A stretch of 57,892 nucleotides of DNA from Acidobacteriota bacterium (GTDB lineage Bacteria; Acidobacteriota; JAAYUB01), in assembly GCA_017996395.1 (NCBI GenBank), contig JAGOHA010000001.1, forward strand, positions 13,255 through 71,146. Reading direction: 5' to 3'. The notes under the pieces were generated by a model. It made no database searches. It was not told the DNA's origin and was given only the letters and a program-made list of their open reading frames with translations. The position numbers and the translations under genes were made by a program. Positions 16,753 through 25,534 of the stretch are shown in pieces (within the stretch, counting starts at the first letter, position 1; the number at the start of each line of letters is the position of its first letter).

Positions 16753-18402
16753 ATGTCGCAGCGCGGGTGCGTTCTCGCCCTTCTGTTGGTGCTGGCTCTC
16801 GGTGCGCCGCTGACCGCCGCCGATGAGCGGGCGCGCGAAAAGAACATCCTGACCGTCAAACCGGGCGTGGTCATGGTCTACTCGCGGATTCAGGTCAAGG
16901 TGGCGATTCGGACAAATGAAGGTCTGAACGAGTTCGATCCCCTGGACATGAGCGGATCCGGCTCCGGTTTCATCGTCAATCCGGACGGCTACATCGTGAC
17001 CAACGGCCATGTGGTGAAAGAGTACCACAGCAAGGAGAACAACGCGCTCAAGTCTCAGGCACTGGTGCAGATCCTCGAGCAGCACATCTTTCCCGCGCTG
17101 GAGCAGCGGAAAGGCGCGCCCCTGACCCAGGAGGAGAAGGTGTCGGTCTTCCAGCAGCTTGCGGCCGCGGCGGTGTTTCAGGTGTCCAAGCAGCTGTTTG
17201 TGTTCCTGTCGAATTGGCAGTACTTCCCCGCCGAGATCAAGCAGTACAGCCCGCCGATCACCCCCGTCGCCGGCAAGACCGAGGGAATCTTCAGCTACGA
17301 GGAGGAGGAGTCGGGCAAGGATATCGCGGTGCTCAAGATCGAGCAGGGCAACCTGCCCACGGTGCCGCTGGGCGACTCCGCCGCGGTTTCGCTTCAGGCG
17401 GCGGTGTTCCCCGCCGGCTATCCCGGCGTGGTGAGCCAGCACGATTATCTGAGCCAGACCTCGATGCTCGAGGCCTCCATCACCTCGGGCCACGTGTCCA
17501 GCCTGAAGCTGGATGTGAAGGGCACGCCGGTCATCCAGTTTGACGCGCCGGTCACGTGGGGCAACTCGGGTGGACCGGTTTTCAACGACCGAGGCGAGGT
17601 GGTCGGCATCGCCACCTTCATCAGTCTGGCCCCCACGGGCGCCCAGAGCGCCATTCCCATCCAGGGGTTCAATTTCGCCGTCCCCATCAACACGGCCAAG
17701 GAATTCATCAGCGCCGCCGGCATCCAGTCAAAACGCGGGTTGATCGACAGCCTGTGGCAGCAGGCGCTCGATCTCTACTTCGACGAGGATTACGAGGAAG
17801 CAATTGTCAAGTGCGACGAGATCCTCCGCCTGATGCCCAACCAGCCGGATGCCAAACGGATCCAGGTCAAATGCCAGGAATGGCTCACCGCCCATCCGCC
17901 CACCTTCTTCAGCCGGTACGGCACGATCCTGGCGATCGTGGGGGGCGGGCTGCTGCTGTTGGTGATTGTCGGCGTGGTGGTGATCCTGGCGGCGCGCGGG
18001 AAGAAAGCCGCTCCGCCGCCCCCGCGGACGGTCGCCGGCGCCCAGGAGATGCGGGCCACGGTCGTGGATGTCCAGTCGCAGCGCCAGCAGGTGGGCAGCT
18101 TCGGCCGGTTGGTCTGCGAGAAGGGCCCGGGCGCCGGCAAAGTGACGGAGATCCCGTCCAAGGGTCTGATCTTCGGCCGCGATCCATCCCAATGCACGGT
18201 GGTCATTCCGGACGACCACGTGTCCAAGGTGCACGCGTTGCTCACCCCGAGCCCCAAAGGCCTCATGCTGGAGGACCGGGGGTCGACGAACGGGACGTTC
18301 ATCAACGACATCAACTCGCCGCGGGTCCAGCAGAACTTCGTCAAGAGCGGCGACCGGATCATCCTGGGCAGCAAGCAGGCGGCGATCTTCCGGGTGGAAT
18401 AA
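16753..18402 (+). CDS. Membrane-anchored trypsin-like serine protease with C-terminal FHA domain
   Basis: The 549-aa protein has a signal peptide (about residues 1-22), a Deg/HtrA-like trypsin domain with the triad His86 (T-N-G-H-V-V), Asp190 (G-K-D-I-A-V-L) and Ser272 (G-N-S-G-G-P), a short helical linker with a TPR-like unit (D-E-D-Y-E-E-A-I-V-K-C-D-E-I-L-R), one membrane helix near residues 395-418, and a C-terminal FHA domain (F-G-R-D-P-S near 475, S-T-N-G-T-F-I-N). There is no PDZ domain. The layout puts the protease outside and the phosphothreonine-binding FHA domain in the cytosol. About 90 residues separate His86 and Asp190, including an insert with a long helix. First gene of the operon with the FHA and kinase genes. 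Confidence 0.88.
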   Translation: MSQRGCVLALLLVLALGAPLTAADERAREKNILTVKPGVVMVYSRIQVKVAIRTNEGLNEFDPLDMSGSGSGFIVNPDGYIVTNGHVVKEYHSKENNALKSQALVQILEQHIFPALEQRKGAPLTQEEKVSVFQQLAAAAVFQVSKQLFVFLSNWQYFPAEIKQYSPPITPVAGKTEGIFSYEEEESGKDIAVLKIEQGNLPTVPLGDSAAVSLQAAVFPAGYPGVVSQHDYLSQTSMLEASITSGHVSSLKLDVKGTPVIQFDAPVTWGNSGGPVFNDRGEVVGIATFISLAPTGAQSAIPIQGFNFAVPINTAKEFISAAGIQSKRGLIDSLWQQALDLYFDEDYEEAIVKCDEILRLMPNQPDAKRIQVKCQEWLTAHPPTFFSRYGTILAIVGGGLLLLVIVGVVVILAARGKKAAPPPPRTVAGAQEMRATVVDVQSQRQQVGSFGRLVCEKGPGAGKVTEIPSKGLIFGRDPSQCTVVIPDDHVSKVHALLTPSPKGLMLEDRGSTNGTFINDINSPRVQQNFVKSGDRIILGSKQAAIFRVE

Positions 18403-18435
18403 TCCGCGGTGCGGGCGTGGAGCCGGAGTGGAGCG

Positions 18436-19026
18436 ATGCTGAAATTCTGTGCGCACGGACATCCGATGGAGGAGTGGATGACCGAGTGCCCGTACTGCGC
18501 CCGAACCGAGGACGGGGTGCAGAAGCCGCTGGGCAGTACCACGCCCCCGCCGATGCCGGTCGCCCCACCCACTGAACTGACCCCCGCTTCACCGCTGCGG
18601 GCGACGGTGGTGGACGGCTACACCGCTCACTACCGAACGCCACCGGGCGCGACGGTGGCGGACGTCGCGTCCGCCGCCGCGATGCCCACGCTGCCGCTCA
18701 CACCGCCCCCCGTGCGCCCATCCGGCAGCCTGCCCCTGCTGGGCTGGCTGGTTGTCATGAGCGGTGCCGCCAAGTTTGCGGACGTCCGCCTCGACCGCGA
18801 GCAGCTCGTGGTCGGCTCGGGCCACGGTGTCGGCCTGCGGCTCGAGGAGGCGGGGGTGGCTCCGTGCCACGCGCGAGTGGTGAAAGAGCGGGACGGCCTT
18901 TACCTGGAAGGGATGGAGGGGTCCGTGTTCGTCAACAACGGGGCCCAGCCGTCTCCCCGCCATCTGCTGGCGGACGAAGACCTGATCCGAATCGGCGGCG
19001 TCTATCTGAAATTCCGGAGATTGTGA
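18436..19026 (+). CDS. Zinc-ribbon and FHA-domain protein
   Basis: The 196-aa product opens with C-A-H-G-H-P and C-P-Y-C, a likely zinc ribbon, continues with a 70-residue Pro/Thr/Ala-rich linker (candidate phosphorylation sites T-P-P-P, T-V-V-D), and ends in an FHA-like domain (residues about 105-196: V-V-G-S-G-H, C-H-A-R-V, I-R-I-G-G-V-Y). The canonical S-x-x-H is replaced by P-C-H-A-R, and the N-G-T motif is N-N-G-A, so phosphothreonine binding may be changed. ATG 18436 follows GGAG. The next gene, 13 bases on, is a Ser/Thr kinase, so it may be a kinase substrate or adaptor. Confidence 0.75.
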   Translation: MLKFCAHGHPMEEWMTECPYCARTEDGVQKPLGSTTPPPMPVAPPTELTPASPLRATVVDGYTAHYRTPPGATVADVASAAAMPTLPLTPPPVRPSGSLPLLGWLVVMSGAAKFADVRLDREQLVVGSGHGVGLRLEEAGVAPCHARVVKERDGLYLEGMEGSVFVNNGAQPSPRHLLADEDLIRIGGVYLKFRRL

Positions 19027-19039
19027 TCGGGGGCATCTC

Positions 19040-21160
19040 ATGATCGGCCAAGTCATCGACCACTATAAAATTCTGGAAAAAATCGGCCAGGGCGGCATGG
19101 GCACGGTGTACAAGGCGGTGGACATCAACCTGGACCGCATCGTCGCCATCAAGGTGTTGTCGAAAGAGCTGTCGCAGGAAGCCAGTCTGATCCAGCGGTT
19201 TCTCGCCGAAGCCAAGACCCAGGCCCAGCTCAACCATCCCAACGTGTGCACCCTCTACAATTTTTTCCGTCACCAGGACCAGTTGTTCATGGTGATGGAA
19301 TACGTCGAGGGGATGAACCTGGAACAGATGATCCGCCAGCGCGGCGCCGTCCCCTTTCACGAGGCCGTGCCGCTTTTTCAGCAGGCCCTGTTCGGCCTGA
19401 GCCAGGCCCACCGGATGGGCATCCTGCACCGGGACATCAAACCGTCGAACATGATCGTGAACCGGCAGGGCATCGTCAAGGTCATGGACTTCGGTATCGC
19501 CCGGGTGATGGGCCAGTCACGCCTCACCCAGACCGGTCTGCAGGTGGGCACCCTGTACTACATGTCGCCGGAGCAGATTCAGGGCAAGGAGACCGATTTC
19601 CGGTGCGACATCTACGCGCTGGGCATCACCCTCTTCGAGCTGCTCACCGGCACGGTGCCGTTCCGGGGGAGCACCGATTTCGAGATCATGCAGGCCCACG
19701 TGCGCACGCCGCCGCCCTCGCCCTCCAAGGTCCTGCCGCAGCTGCCCAAGATGTTCGACCGGGCGGTCCTGCACGCCCTGGAGAAGGACCCGCGCGCCCG
19801 CTACCAGACCGTTGAGGAATTCTCGCAGGCGCTGGGCGCGGCGCTGCAGGAGGCCCTCCGCACGGCGCCGCCGCCCCGCGCCACCACCGCCTATGCCGCC
19901 ACGGGCGCCGCTCCGGCCCGCCCGGCAGGGACGCCACCCCCGCCGCCGGGCACCCAGGCGTACGCCTCCGGGACACAAGCCTACCCGCCGGGCACCCAGG
20001 CGTACCCTGTCGGAACGCAGGCATACCCGAGTGGCACCCAGGCGTATCCGCCGGGCACCCAGGGGGTCCAGATTCCCGGCGCCACCGTATTCGACTCGCG
20101 ACCGGGCACCGGTTTTCCCGCCGCCCGGCCCGACACCAGCAAGAAGAAGGTGCTGATAATCGGAGGTGTCGCCGCCGCCGGATTGATCATCGTGACTCTG
20201 GCGGTCGTGGTGCTGGCGGTGTTGCTCAAACCGTCGCCCAAGACGCCGACCGCCTCGACCACGGTGGCTGGCGGCAGCTCTGGCGGCACCCAGACCCCGC
20301 CGGTGACAACCCCCGCGTCCCTGCCGGCCGCCAGCCCGTCGTCGAACCAGCCGACCGGCACGCTCACGCTTCCCGTGCTTCCCGGCGGTGCGGCGCAGCC
20401 GGACAAGGGGCAGAAAAACGCCAAGCCGCAACCGACACCGGCCCCGCCGCCACCGCCGGCGGAGGAGCCGCCCGACTCCGGCAAGTGGGCGACCAAGGGC
20501 GACCAGCCCGGCTCGGGCGGAGAAACGCCCGTGGAAGATCCGCTGCAGGCCTTGTCCACCCAGGCCTACCAGGCGTATTCCGCGGGGCGATTCATCGAGC
20601 CACCCGGGAACAACGTGCTGCAGCTCACCGGGGAGATCCTCCGGCGCGATCCCGGCCATGCGTATGCCCTGCAGTTGCAGCAGGACGCGGTCTCCATGGT
20701 CCACAGCCAGATGCAGTCGCAGATCAACTCGGGCGACCTGGCGTCCGCGAAGCGCCTGTGCCGGCTGTTGATGCAGTTTTTCCCCGCCAACGGCGAATAC
20801 CGGCAGCTGATGAGCAATCTGGAGAATGCGGAGCAGCAGACCGCCGCCATAAGTCAGGCACAAACATTCCTCGTGGGTCACGATCACAGCGGCGACTTCA
20901 CGCTGTTCTGCATCGGCCAGTTGTCCATCTTTCCCGACCGGGTGGTATACCGGACCGTCCGCTCCATCGACGGCCGCACGGACGACTTTGAAGTGCCGCG
21001 CTCGGCCATCAAGGAATTCAAGACCAACCGGCTGCCCATCGGCATGTACCGGGCATTCCATATCAAACTCACGAACGGGAACAACTACAATTTTGCCCAC
21101 ATCGATCAAAACGGCAACGACATCGGCCCCGAGGCGGTGGTGGCGGCTTACGGTTTTTGA
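19040..21160 (+). CDS. Transmembrane Ser/Thr protein kinase (PknB-like)
   Basis: The 706-aa protein has an N-terminal kinase domain (residues about 9-270) with G-Q-G-G-M-G-T-V, Lys38 in V-A-I-K-V, catalytic Asp132 in H-R-D-I-K-P-S-N and D-F-G at 150-152. A low-complexity linker with five G-T-Q-A-Y-P-type heptads follows, then a membrane helix (V-L-I-I-G-G-V-A-A-A-G-L-I-I-V), a second Pro/Ser/Thr-rich stretch and a C-terminal region of about 230 residues. That region has a helical repeat-like part (A-Y-Q-A-Y-S-A-G-R-F) and a beta domain; it should lie outside the membrane. There are no PASTA repeats, so the external ligand is unknown. Third gene of the FHA operon. Confidence 0.92.
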   Translation: MIGQVIDHYKILEKIGQGGMGTVYKAVDINLDRIVAIKVLSKELSQEASLIQRFLAEAKTQAQLNHPNVCTLYNFFRHQDQLFMVMEYVEGMNLEQMIRQRGAVPFHEAVPLFQQALFGLSQAHRMGILHRDIKPSNMIVNRQGIVKVMDFGIARVMGQSRLTQTGLQVGTLYYMSPEQIQGKETDFRCDIYALGITLFELLTGTVPFRGSTDFEIMQAHVRTPPPSPSKVLPQLPKMFDRAVLHALEKDPRARYQTVEEFSQALGAALQEALRTAPPPRATTAYAATGAAPARPAGTPPPPPGTQAYASGTQAYPPGTQAYPVGTQAYPSGTQAYPPGTQGVQIPGATVFDSRPGTGFPAARPDTSKKKVLIIGGVAAAGLIIVTLAVVVLAVLLKPSPKTPTASTTVAGGSSGGTQTPPVTTPASLPAASPSSNQPTGTLTLPVLPGGAAQPDKGQKNAKPQPTPAPPPPPAEEPPDSGKWATKGDQPGSGGETPVEDPLQALSTQAYQAYSAGRFIEPPGNNVLQLTGEILRRDPGHAYALQLQQDAVSMVHSQMQSQINSGDLASAKRLCRLLMQFFPANGEYRQLMSNLENAEQQTAAISQAQTFLVGHDHSGDFTLFCIGQLSIFPDRVVYRTVRSIDGRTDDFEVPRSAIKEFKTNRLPIGMYRAFHIKLTNGNNYNFAHIDQNGNDIGPEAVVAAYGF
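19949..20065 (+). repeat. 21-base tandem repeat inside the kinase gene
   Basis: Five in-frame 21-base units plus a partial sixth encode heptads G-T-Q-A-Y-x-x. Third-position differences between units show that the protein sequence has been kept while DNA drifted. Confidence 0.8.
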
Positions 21161-21191
21161 TCCGGTCACGATCCCGCGGCGGGCGGCTCCA

Positions 21192-21211
21192 CGCGACGCG
21201 CCGGCGTCGCG
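21192..21211 (+). repeat. Hairpin between kinase and C69-type gene
   Basis: Perfect 8-bp stem (21192-21199 with 21204-21211) and 4-base loop, 32 bases after the kinase stop. No T-run, so a weak or rho-dependent terminator at best. Confidence 0.4.
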
Positions 21212-21251
21212 TAGCCGTTGCCGCCAACCGAATACAACCTGAGGCGGAACC

Positions 21252-22760
21252 ATGAAGCGTAGCATCGTCTGGACCACTGTCGGCTGGATCCTCCTGGCGG
21301 CGGCCCTGCTGGTGACCCAGGTCCCGGCCGCCGACTGCACCATGGTGGGCGCCACCGGGCGAGCCACCCGCGACGGCGTGACCATCCTGGGCAAGAACCG
21401 TGATTACCCCGTCAACTCCGGCCAGATTCTCCACTTCCAGCCGGACGGGGAACATCCCGCGGGCGCCACGCTGGCGATGCAGTTCATTACCATCGATGCC
21501 GCCCGCCAGACCTGGCAGCTGCTCGGCTTCAAATCCATGGATGAGCGGAGCCGGAATGACCGGCTGTGGCGCTGGGGCGTGGGGATGGGTATGAACCGCC
21601 ACCAGGTGAGCGTGGCCAACAACGACGGCAACACCTGGGACACCTTCGACGGGCCGGCCCTCCATGACAACGACATCACCCGCCTGATCCTGGAGCGCTG
21701 CCGCACCGCCCGGGAAGCGGTAAACCTGGTGGACGCGCTCATCGCCCGCCATCACAGCCGGGTGCCCGAGATCTACACCGTCGCCGATCCCACCGAGATC
21801 TGGATCATCGAGACCACCGGCAACCGCTGGGCGGCCGTCCGGGTGACCGACGGCGTCTGTGTGCGGGCCAACCGTTTTGAAATCACCGATCCCGAGCTGC
21901 CCGACGATTCGGACCGGTTCCGGCTGCGCCGCCGCGAGCTCATCGAACATGCCCGTGCCCAGGGGCAGTACCGTGAGGAGAACGGGCGATTCAGTTTCCG
22001 GTTGTCATACAGCAAGGATTATCACGGTCCGGACAACACCCACTACAACGAGATGCGTTACCGCCGGGGCATGGAGCGGATGCGGCGGATCGAAGGCCGG
22101 GTCACGGTGGAGGGGATCGCCGCCGTGCTCCGGGACCACTTCGAGGCCTGGACCTTCCGGACCGACGACGGGCGCTCCATCCGGCCGCACACGCCGGGCG
22201 CCGATCCGCACTGTTCCCTGTCTGGCTCCCTGCTGGAGGGGGTTCCGGTGCGCACCATCTGCTACGGCGGCACCGTGGGTTCGATGATCGCCGTTTCCGA
22301 GCCCGGCGTGGCCGACGGCCTGGGGGGCACCCTGTGGGCGTGCCTGCACGTGCCGTGTCTCAACGCGTTTGTCCCGTTCTTTCCGGCGCTGGACCTCCGG
22401 CTCCCGGCGGAACTGACCCGGGCGGGGGGCGCATATGAGAAGGAGTCGCTGTGGTGGCGGCTGGCGGCGGTGTCGCGGAACCTGGAAGCCCGCTGGAGCG
22501 AGTCGGACGAGGTGATCCGACGGATCCGCGCCCACTGGGCCGGGCTGGAGCGGAAGGAGTTGAAGGAGTGGCGGCAAGTCCGCCGCCGCGCCGCCGAGCT
22601 GGCGCGGCAGGGGAAGGAAGACAAGGCCCGCCGGCTGCTGGACGATTTCAGCGCCCGTTGCGTGCGGCGCCTCAGCCAGGGGGCGGACCAGACGGCGCGC
22701 TGGGTGCCCGGCTTCGACCCCGCGGCGCCGCCGCCGGCGTTTTTCCAGCGGCGGTACTAA
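21252..22760 (+). CDS. Secreted Ntn-hydrolase, peptidase C69/acyltransferase-like
   Basis: The 502-aa product has a signal peptide ending near Q-V-P-A-A and then D-C-T-M-V-G-A-T-G-R-A-T-R-D-G, the pattern around the catalytic cysteine of C69 dipeptidases and related Ntn hydrolases, with G-K-N-R-D following. N-N-D-G-N and I-I-E-T-T-G-N-R-W-A-A are further family-like segments. The cysteine, two residues after the likely signal cleavage site, would be the nucleophile. Substrate is unknown; dipeptides or acyl-amides are the family options. It is tail-to-tail with the ankyrin gene, their stop codons overlapping by 4 bases. Confidence 0.75.
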   Translation: MKRSIVWTTVGWILLAAALLVTQVPAADCTMVGATGRATRDGVTILGKNRDYPVNSGQILHFQPDGEHPAGATLAMQFITIDAARQTWQLLGFKSMDERSRNDRLWRWGVGMGMNRHQVSVANNDGNTWDTFDGPALHDNDITRLILERCRTAREAVNLVDALIARHHSRVPEIYTVADPTEIWIIETTGNRWAAVRVTDGVCVRANRFEITDPELPDDSDRFRLRRRELIEHARAQGQYREENGRFSFRLSYSKDYHGPDNTHYNEMRYRRGMERMRRIEGRVTVEGIAAVLRDHFEAWTFRTDDGRSIRPHTPGADPHCSLSGSLLEGVPVRTICYGGTVGSMIAVSEPGVADGLGGTLWACLHVPCLNAFVPFFPALDLRLPAELTRAGGAYEKESLWWRLAAVSRNLEARWSESDEVIRRIRAHWAGLERKELKEWRQVRRRAAELARQGKEDKARRLLDDFSARCVRRLSQGADQTARWVPGFDPAAPPPAFFQRRY

Positions 22761-24493
22761 TCGGCTGACCCACTGTCGGCGGTCGCCGCGCGCGCCGGAA
22801 AGGCGAGCACCAGCATCCGTCCGTCGGTGATCAGATCGTCCCCGGTGGCGTTCTTGGCGGTCCGTGGTAAGTCCGGCCGGTCCAGCCAGCAGAGGCCCCG
22901 GGGCAGCCCCGTGAACATGAGATCGGCGGCGATCTTGTCCCGCTCCCGGTCGATATGCGAATCGATCCGGTGGTACCAGGACAGCCCGGCTTTCTCCGCG
23001 CCGATGCCCACGTCGTGGGTGGCCGCGGCCAGCCAGGCCGTCTCGCCGCCGACGGGCTCAGGCAGCTGCCAGATCCGGACATGATGCCGCTTGGCGAAGG
23101 TGTTGAGCTGCTTCTGGAACACCAGGTCCGGCGCCCTGTCGCCCATCAGGAAGGTGGACACCGGCGCCGTCGCATAGCCCTTCTGTTGCAGGACGGCGAG
23201 GAACGTTTTGGCGCCGGAGACCATGCCCGTCTTCTCCGCCGGGGTCCAGCCCGCAACTTCAAATCCCTGCCGCAGTTGCGCGGCGGTTCCGAGCAGCACG
23301 ATGTTGACACAGTCGCCGGGCCGGCCGTCGGCGGACTCGGTGCGGGTGGGACCGCTGCGAAGCTGCGCGGCGGTCGCCTCGTCGAGGCTCAGTTCCGGCC
23401 ACGGCGTCACGCCGACGGGCGGCGCGAACCGGCAGGGGAGCTGCACCTGGACAGTGAGCTCGGTACCGGCCGGATAGTCGATCTCGCGGTGGTAGGTCAG
23501 GCCGAAGGCGTACATGGCGCTGTCGAATGCGTAACCCACCGCCGGGTACAGCTTGCCGAGCATGTGGAATCCCATGGAAATTCGGCTGGCGGTGTTGTGC
23601 GGGTAGGCGATGCCGATGATCAGCCCGTCGCGGACCGTCTCGCGTGCGTTGTCCACCGACTGCAGTCGGGTCGTCAGGCACAGATGAGTACCGTCCGCCA
23701 GGATCACGTCGCATAGGTCCAGCATGAGGTTGGCCCGGTCGTAGGCGTTGCGGCATTTTTGGGTGCGCAGCACGGTTCCGCGGATGCGGGTCCCGGCGCC
23801 GATCACGGCCCGGCCATTCACCGTCACCGGCGCGCAGATGACGCCCTCGACGAGATCGCCGGCACGGGACCGGGCGCTGCCGACGGCGGAGGTCAACCGG
23901 ATGTCGAGGCTGGTCCCGATGGGAATACCGGCTTCCAGCAAGGCGCGCAGCCGGTCCAGGTCGCCGGCGGCACTCGCACTCTCGAGCTGCGCCACCTGTT
24001 CCGCTAGACGGTTGGCGACCGTGTTGACTTCACGTCCTTCCGCCCCGTTTTCCAACAGCAGGTCCTGGATGGTTTCGTACGGCGCGAATCCTTCGTAATC
24101 CAGCGGCACGTTTCCGAACACATCCCGGCAGTTGGGGTCCGCGCCGTGACGCAGCAGATGTTCCAGAACCTCGATGCCGCGCTCCTGCTCGGCCCGGCGG
24201 GTGGCGGTGCTTGCGGTGATCACCGCCCAGTGCAGGACGTTGCGGCCCAGGTCGTCCCGCTCGTCGACCGCGGCGTCGCGGTCCAGGAGGGTGCCCGCGC
24301 GGTTCAGGCGGTGTTTCACATCCGCCGGCTTGGTCGAACGGGCGGCGGCGGTCAGCTCAGCCAGCACCGACGTGGGCGGGGGCAGGGTGTCCTTGCCGGC
24401 GGCGGCGGACGCCAGAGCCAGTCCCAGCCAGAGGCCGGCGACCAGCGCCCTGTGGCGGAACATATAACAGGTCAACCGGGTTATGCGTCGCAT
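22757..24493 (-). CDS. Exported ankyrin-repeat protein with LssY C-terminal-type domain
   Basis: The 578-aa protein has a signal peptide (residues about 5-33), an N-terminal ankyrin-like region (D-D-L-G-R-N-V-L-H-W-A-V, L-L-R-H-G-A-D-P-N-C-R-D), a middle beta-rich region resembling exported conjugation-type beta domains (T-S-L-D-I-R-L-T, V-N-G-R-A-V-I-G-A-G-T-R-I-R-G), and a C-terminal region with the LssY_C pattern: V-N-I-V-L-L-G-T, F-E-V-A-G-W, F-Q-K, R-H-H-V-R-I-W, G-A-A-T-H-D-V-G-I-G and H-R-I-D-S-H-I-D-x-E-R-D. LssY_C function is not settled. ATG 24493, with GGAG 8 bases upstream, is preferred over GTG 24502. The three-part design is unusual. Confidence 0.72.
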   Translation of the reverse strand: MRRITRLTCYMFRHRALVAGLWLGLALASAAAGKDTLPPPTSVLAELTAAARSTKPADVKHRLNRAGTLLDRDAAVDERDDLGRNVLHWAVITASTATRRAEQERGIEVLEHLLRHGADPNCRDVFGNVPLDYEGFAPYETIQDLLLENGAEGREVNTVANRLAEQVAQLESASAAGDLDRLRALLEAGIPIGTSLDIRLTSAVGSARSRAGDLVEGVICAPVTVNGRAVIGAGTRIRGTVLRTQKCRNAYDRANLMLDLCDVILADGTHLCLTTRLQSVDNARETVRDGLIIGIAYPHNTASRISMGFHMLGKLYPAVGYAFDSAMYAFGLTYHREIDYPAGTELTVQVQLPCRFAPPVGVTPWPELSLDEATAAQLRSGPTRTESADGRPGDCVNIVLLGTAAQLRQGFEVAGWTPAEKTGMVSGAKTFLAVLQQKGYATAPVSTFLMGDRAPDLVFQKQLNTFAKRHHVRIWQLPEPVGGETAWLAAATHDVGIGAEKAGLSWYHRIDSHIDRERDKIAADLMFTGLPRGLCWLDRPDLPRTAKNATGDDLITDGRMLVLAFPARAATADSGSAD

Positions 24494-24631
24494 GGTGCAC
24501 ACTCCGTGCCGATTGCGGAATCAGTGACAATCCGTCATCGTATTGTAGAAACTGGCGCCGGCGAAGGCAAGGACCGATAGATCGCCGGCGAAATCGCCGC
24601 GATCGGCACCGGCCGCCGGCTGCGTTGGCCC

Positions 24632-24660
24632 TTGCCAGCATAGACCGGTGGTGTTATGCT
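24632..24660 (+). promoter_or_regulatory. Promoter of the outer-membrane barrel gene
   Basis: TTGCCA (24632-24637) and TATGCT (24655-24660) with a 17-base spacer, 28 bases before the ATG at 24688. Confidence 0.45.
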
Positions 24661-24687
24661 GCGCGCATTCCGTACAGCGAGGTGCAC

Positions 24688-25446
24688 ATGGACGGACACC
24701 CGGCACGCACGATGGGTTCATGGTCCCGGTGGGCGGTCGTTGCGCTGATCGTCGCCGCCGGCGCAGCCGGCGCCGTGAGCGCCGCCGAGGTCACGGGTGA
24801 GGCCGCGGTGGGCTTCTATTCCCGCTACTTCTGGCGGGGTCAGCTGCTGAGCGAGGGCGTCGTGCTGCAGCCGGAGGTGACGGTCGATGTGTCCGGGTGG
24901 TATGTCGGCGTCTGGTCCAACCTGGAACCCGGGAGTGGTGACTCCAACGAAATCGATTTCAATGTCGGACGCGCCTGGGCGTGGCGGGGTCTCCAATTGG
25001 AAGCCGGCTACATCATGTATTGGATCGCAAATTATCCGTCCACCCAGGAGGTGTTCGTCAGCGTCGGACACGAGGGATGGGTGTCGCCCAAGGTGACGGT
25101 CTACTACGATTTTGACGAAGGGGACGGCGCCTTCGTGCAGGGCACGCTGGAACGTGTCTGGACCCTGCCCCGGGACGTGGAACTGGCGACAGGCGCCAAC
25201 ATGGGTTTCAACATCCGGCACAAGGTCATGGGGTCCGGATCGGACGGCGAGCCATTCACCCAGTTCTACAACCTGGAGTTCTACTCCGCCCTGACGGTGC
25301 CCCTGAGCGAGCGGTTCAGCCTCGGCGGCCTGATCGCGTATTCGTTCCCGCTGACCACGCAGAGCAAGGAGGCGTTGCGCAGCATCAACTGGGACGGCGA
25401 TGCGAATGTCCTGTGGGGGGGCGTGACGCTGAGCTACAGCTTCTGA
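24688..25446 (+). CDS. Outer-membrane beta-barrel, TorF/Gcw_chp-like
   Basis: The 252-aa product has a signal peptide (about residues 12-32, ending V-S-A-A) and alternating strands to a C-terminal aromatic residue (L-S-Y-S-F), the usual signature for outer-membrane insertion. A-V-G-F-Y-S-R-Y-F-W-R-G near the mature N-terminus and V-G-V-W-S-N-L-E resemble the TorF/Gcw_chp family of conserved barrels. Solute is unknown. ATG 24688 is chosen with AGCGAGG upstream; an in-frame ATG at 24625 adds residues that spoil the signal peptide. Confidence 0.75.
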   Translation: MDGHPARTMGSWSRWAVVALIVAAGAAGAVSAAEVTGEAAVGFYSRYFWRGQLLSEGVVLQPEVTVDVSGWYVGVWSNLEPGSGDSNEIDFNVGRAWAWRGLQLEAGYIMYWIANYPSTQEVFVSVGHEGWVSPKVTVYYDFDEGDGAFVQGTLERVWTLPRDVELATGANMGFNIRHKVMGSGSDGEPFTQFYNLEFYSALTVPLSERFSLGGLIAYSFPLTTQSKEALRSINWDGDANVLWGGVTLSYSF

Positions 25447-25534
25447 TCCGCGGCGTATGACGCGGCCGGAACAGGTGGCGGTCTGGCGTCCGGTCCGGAC
25501 CGCCGCCGGCCCGGCGCAGGTGGAGAGACACATC

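Noticed and set aside
19517..21394. Long minus-strand frame opposite the kinase gene
   Set aside because: Repetitive antisense of Ala/Pro/Gly-rich coding sequence; no domain.
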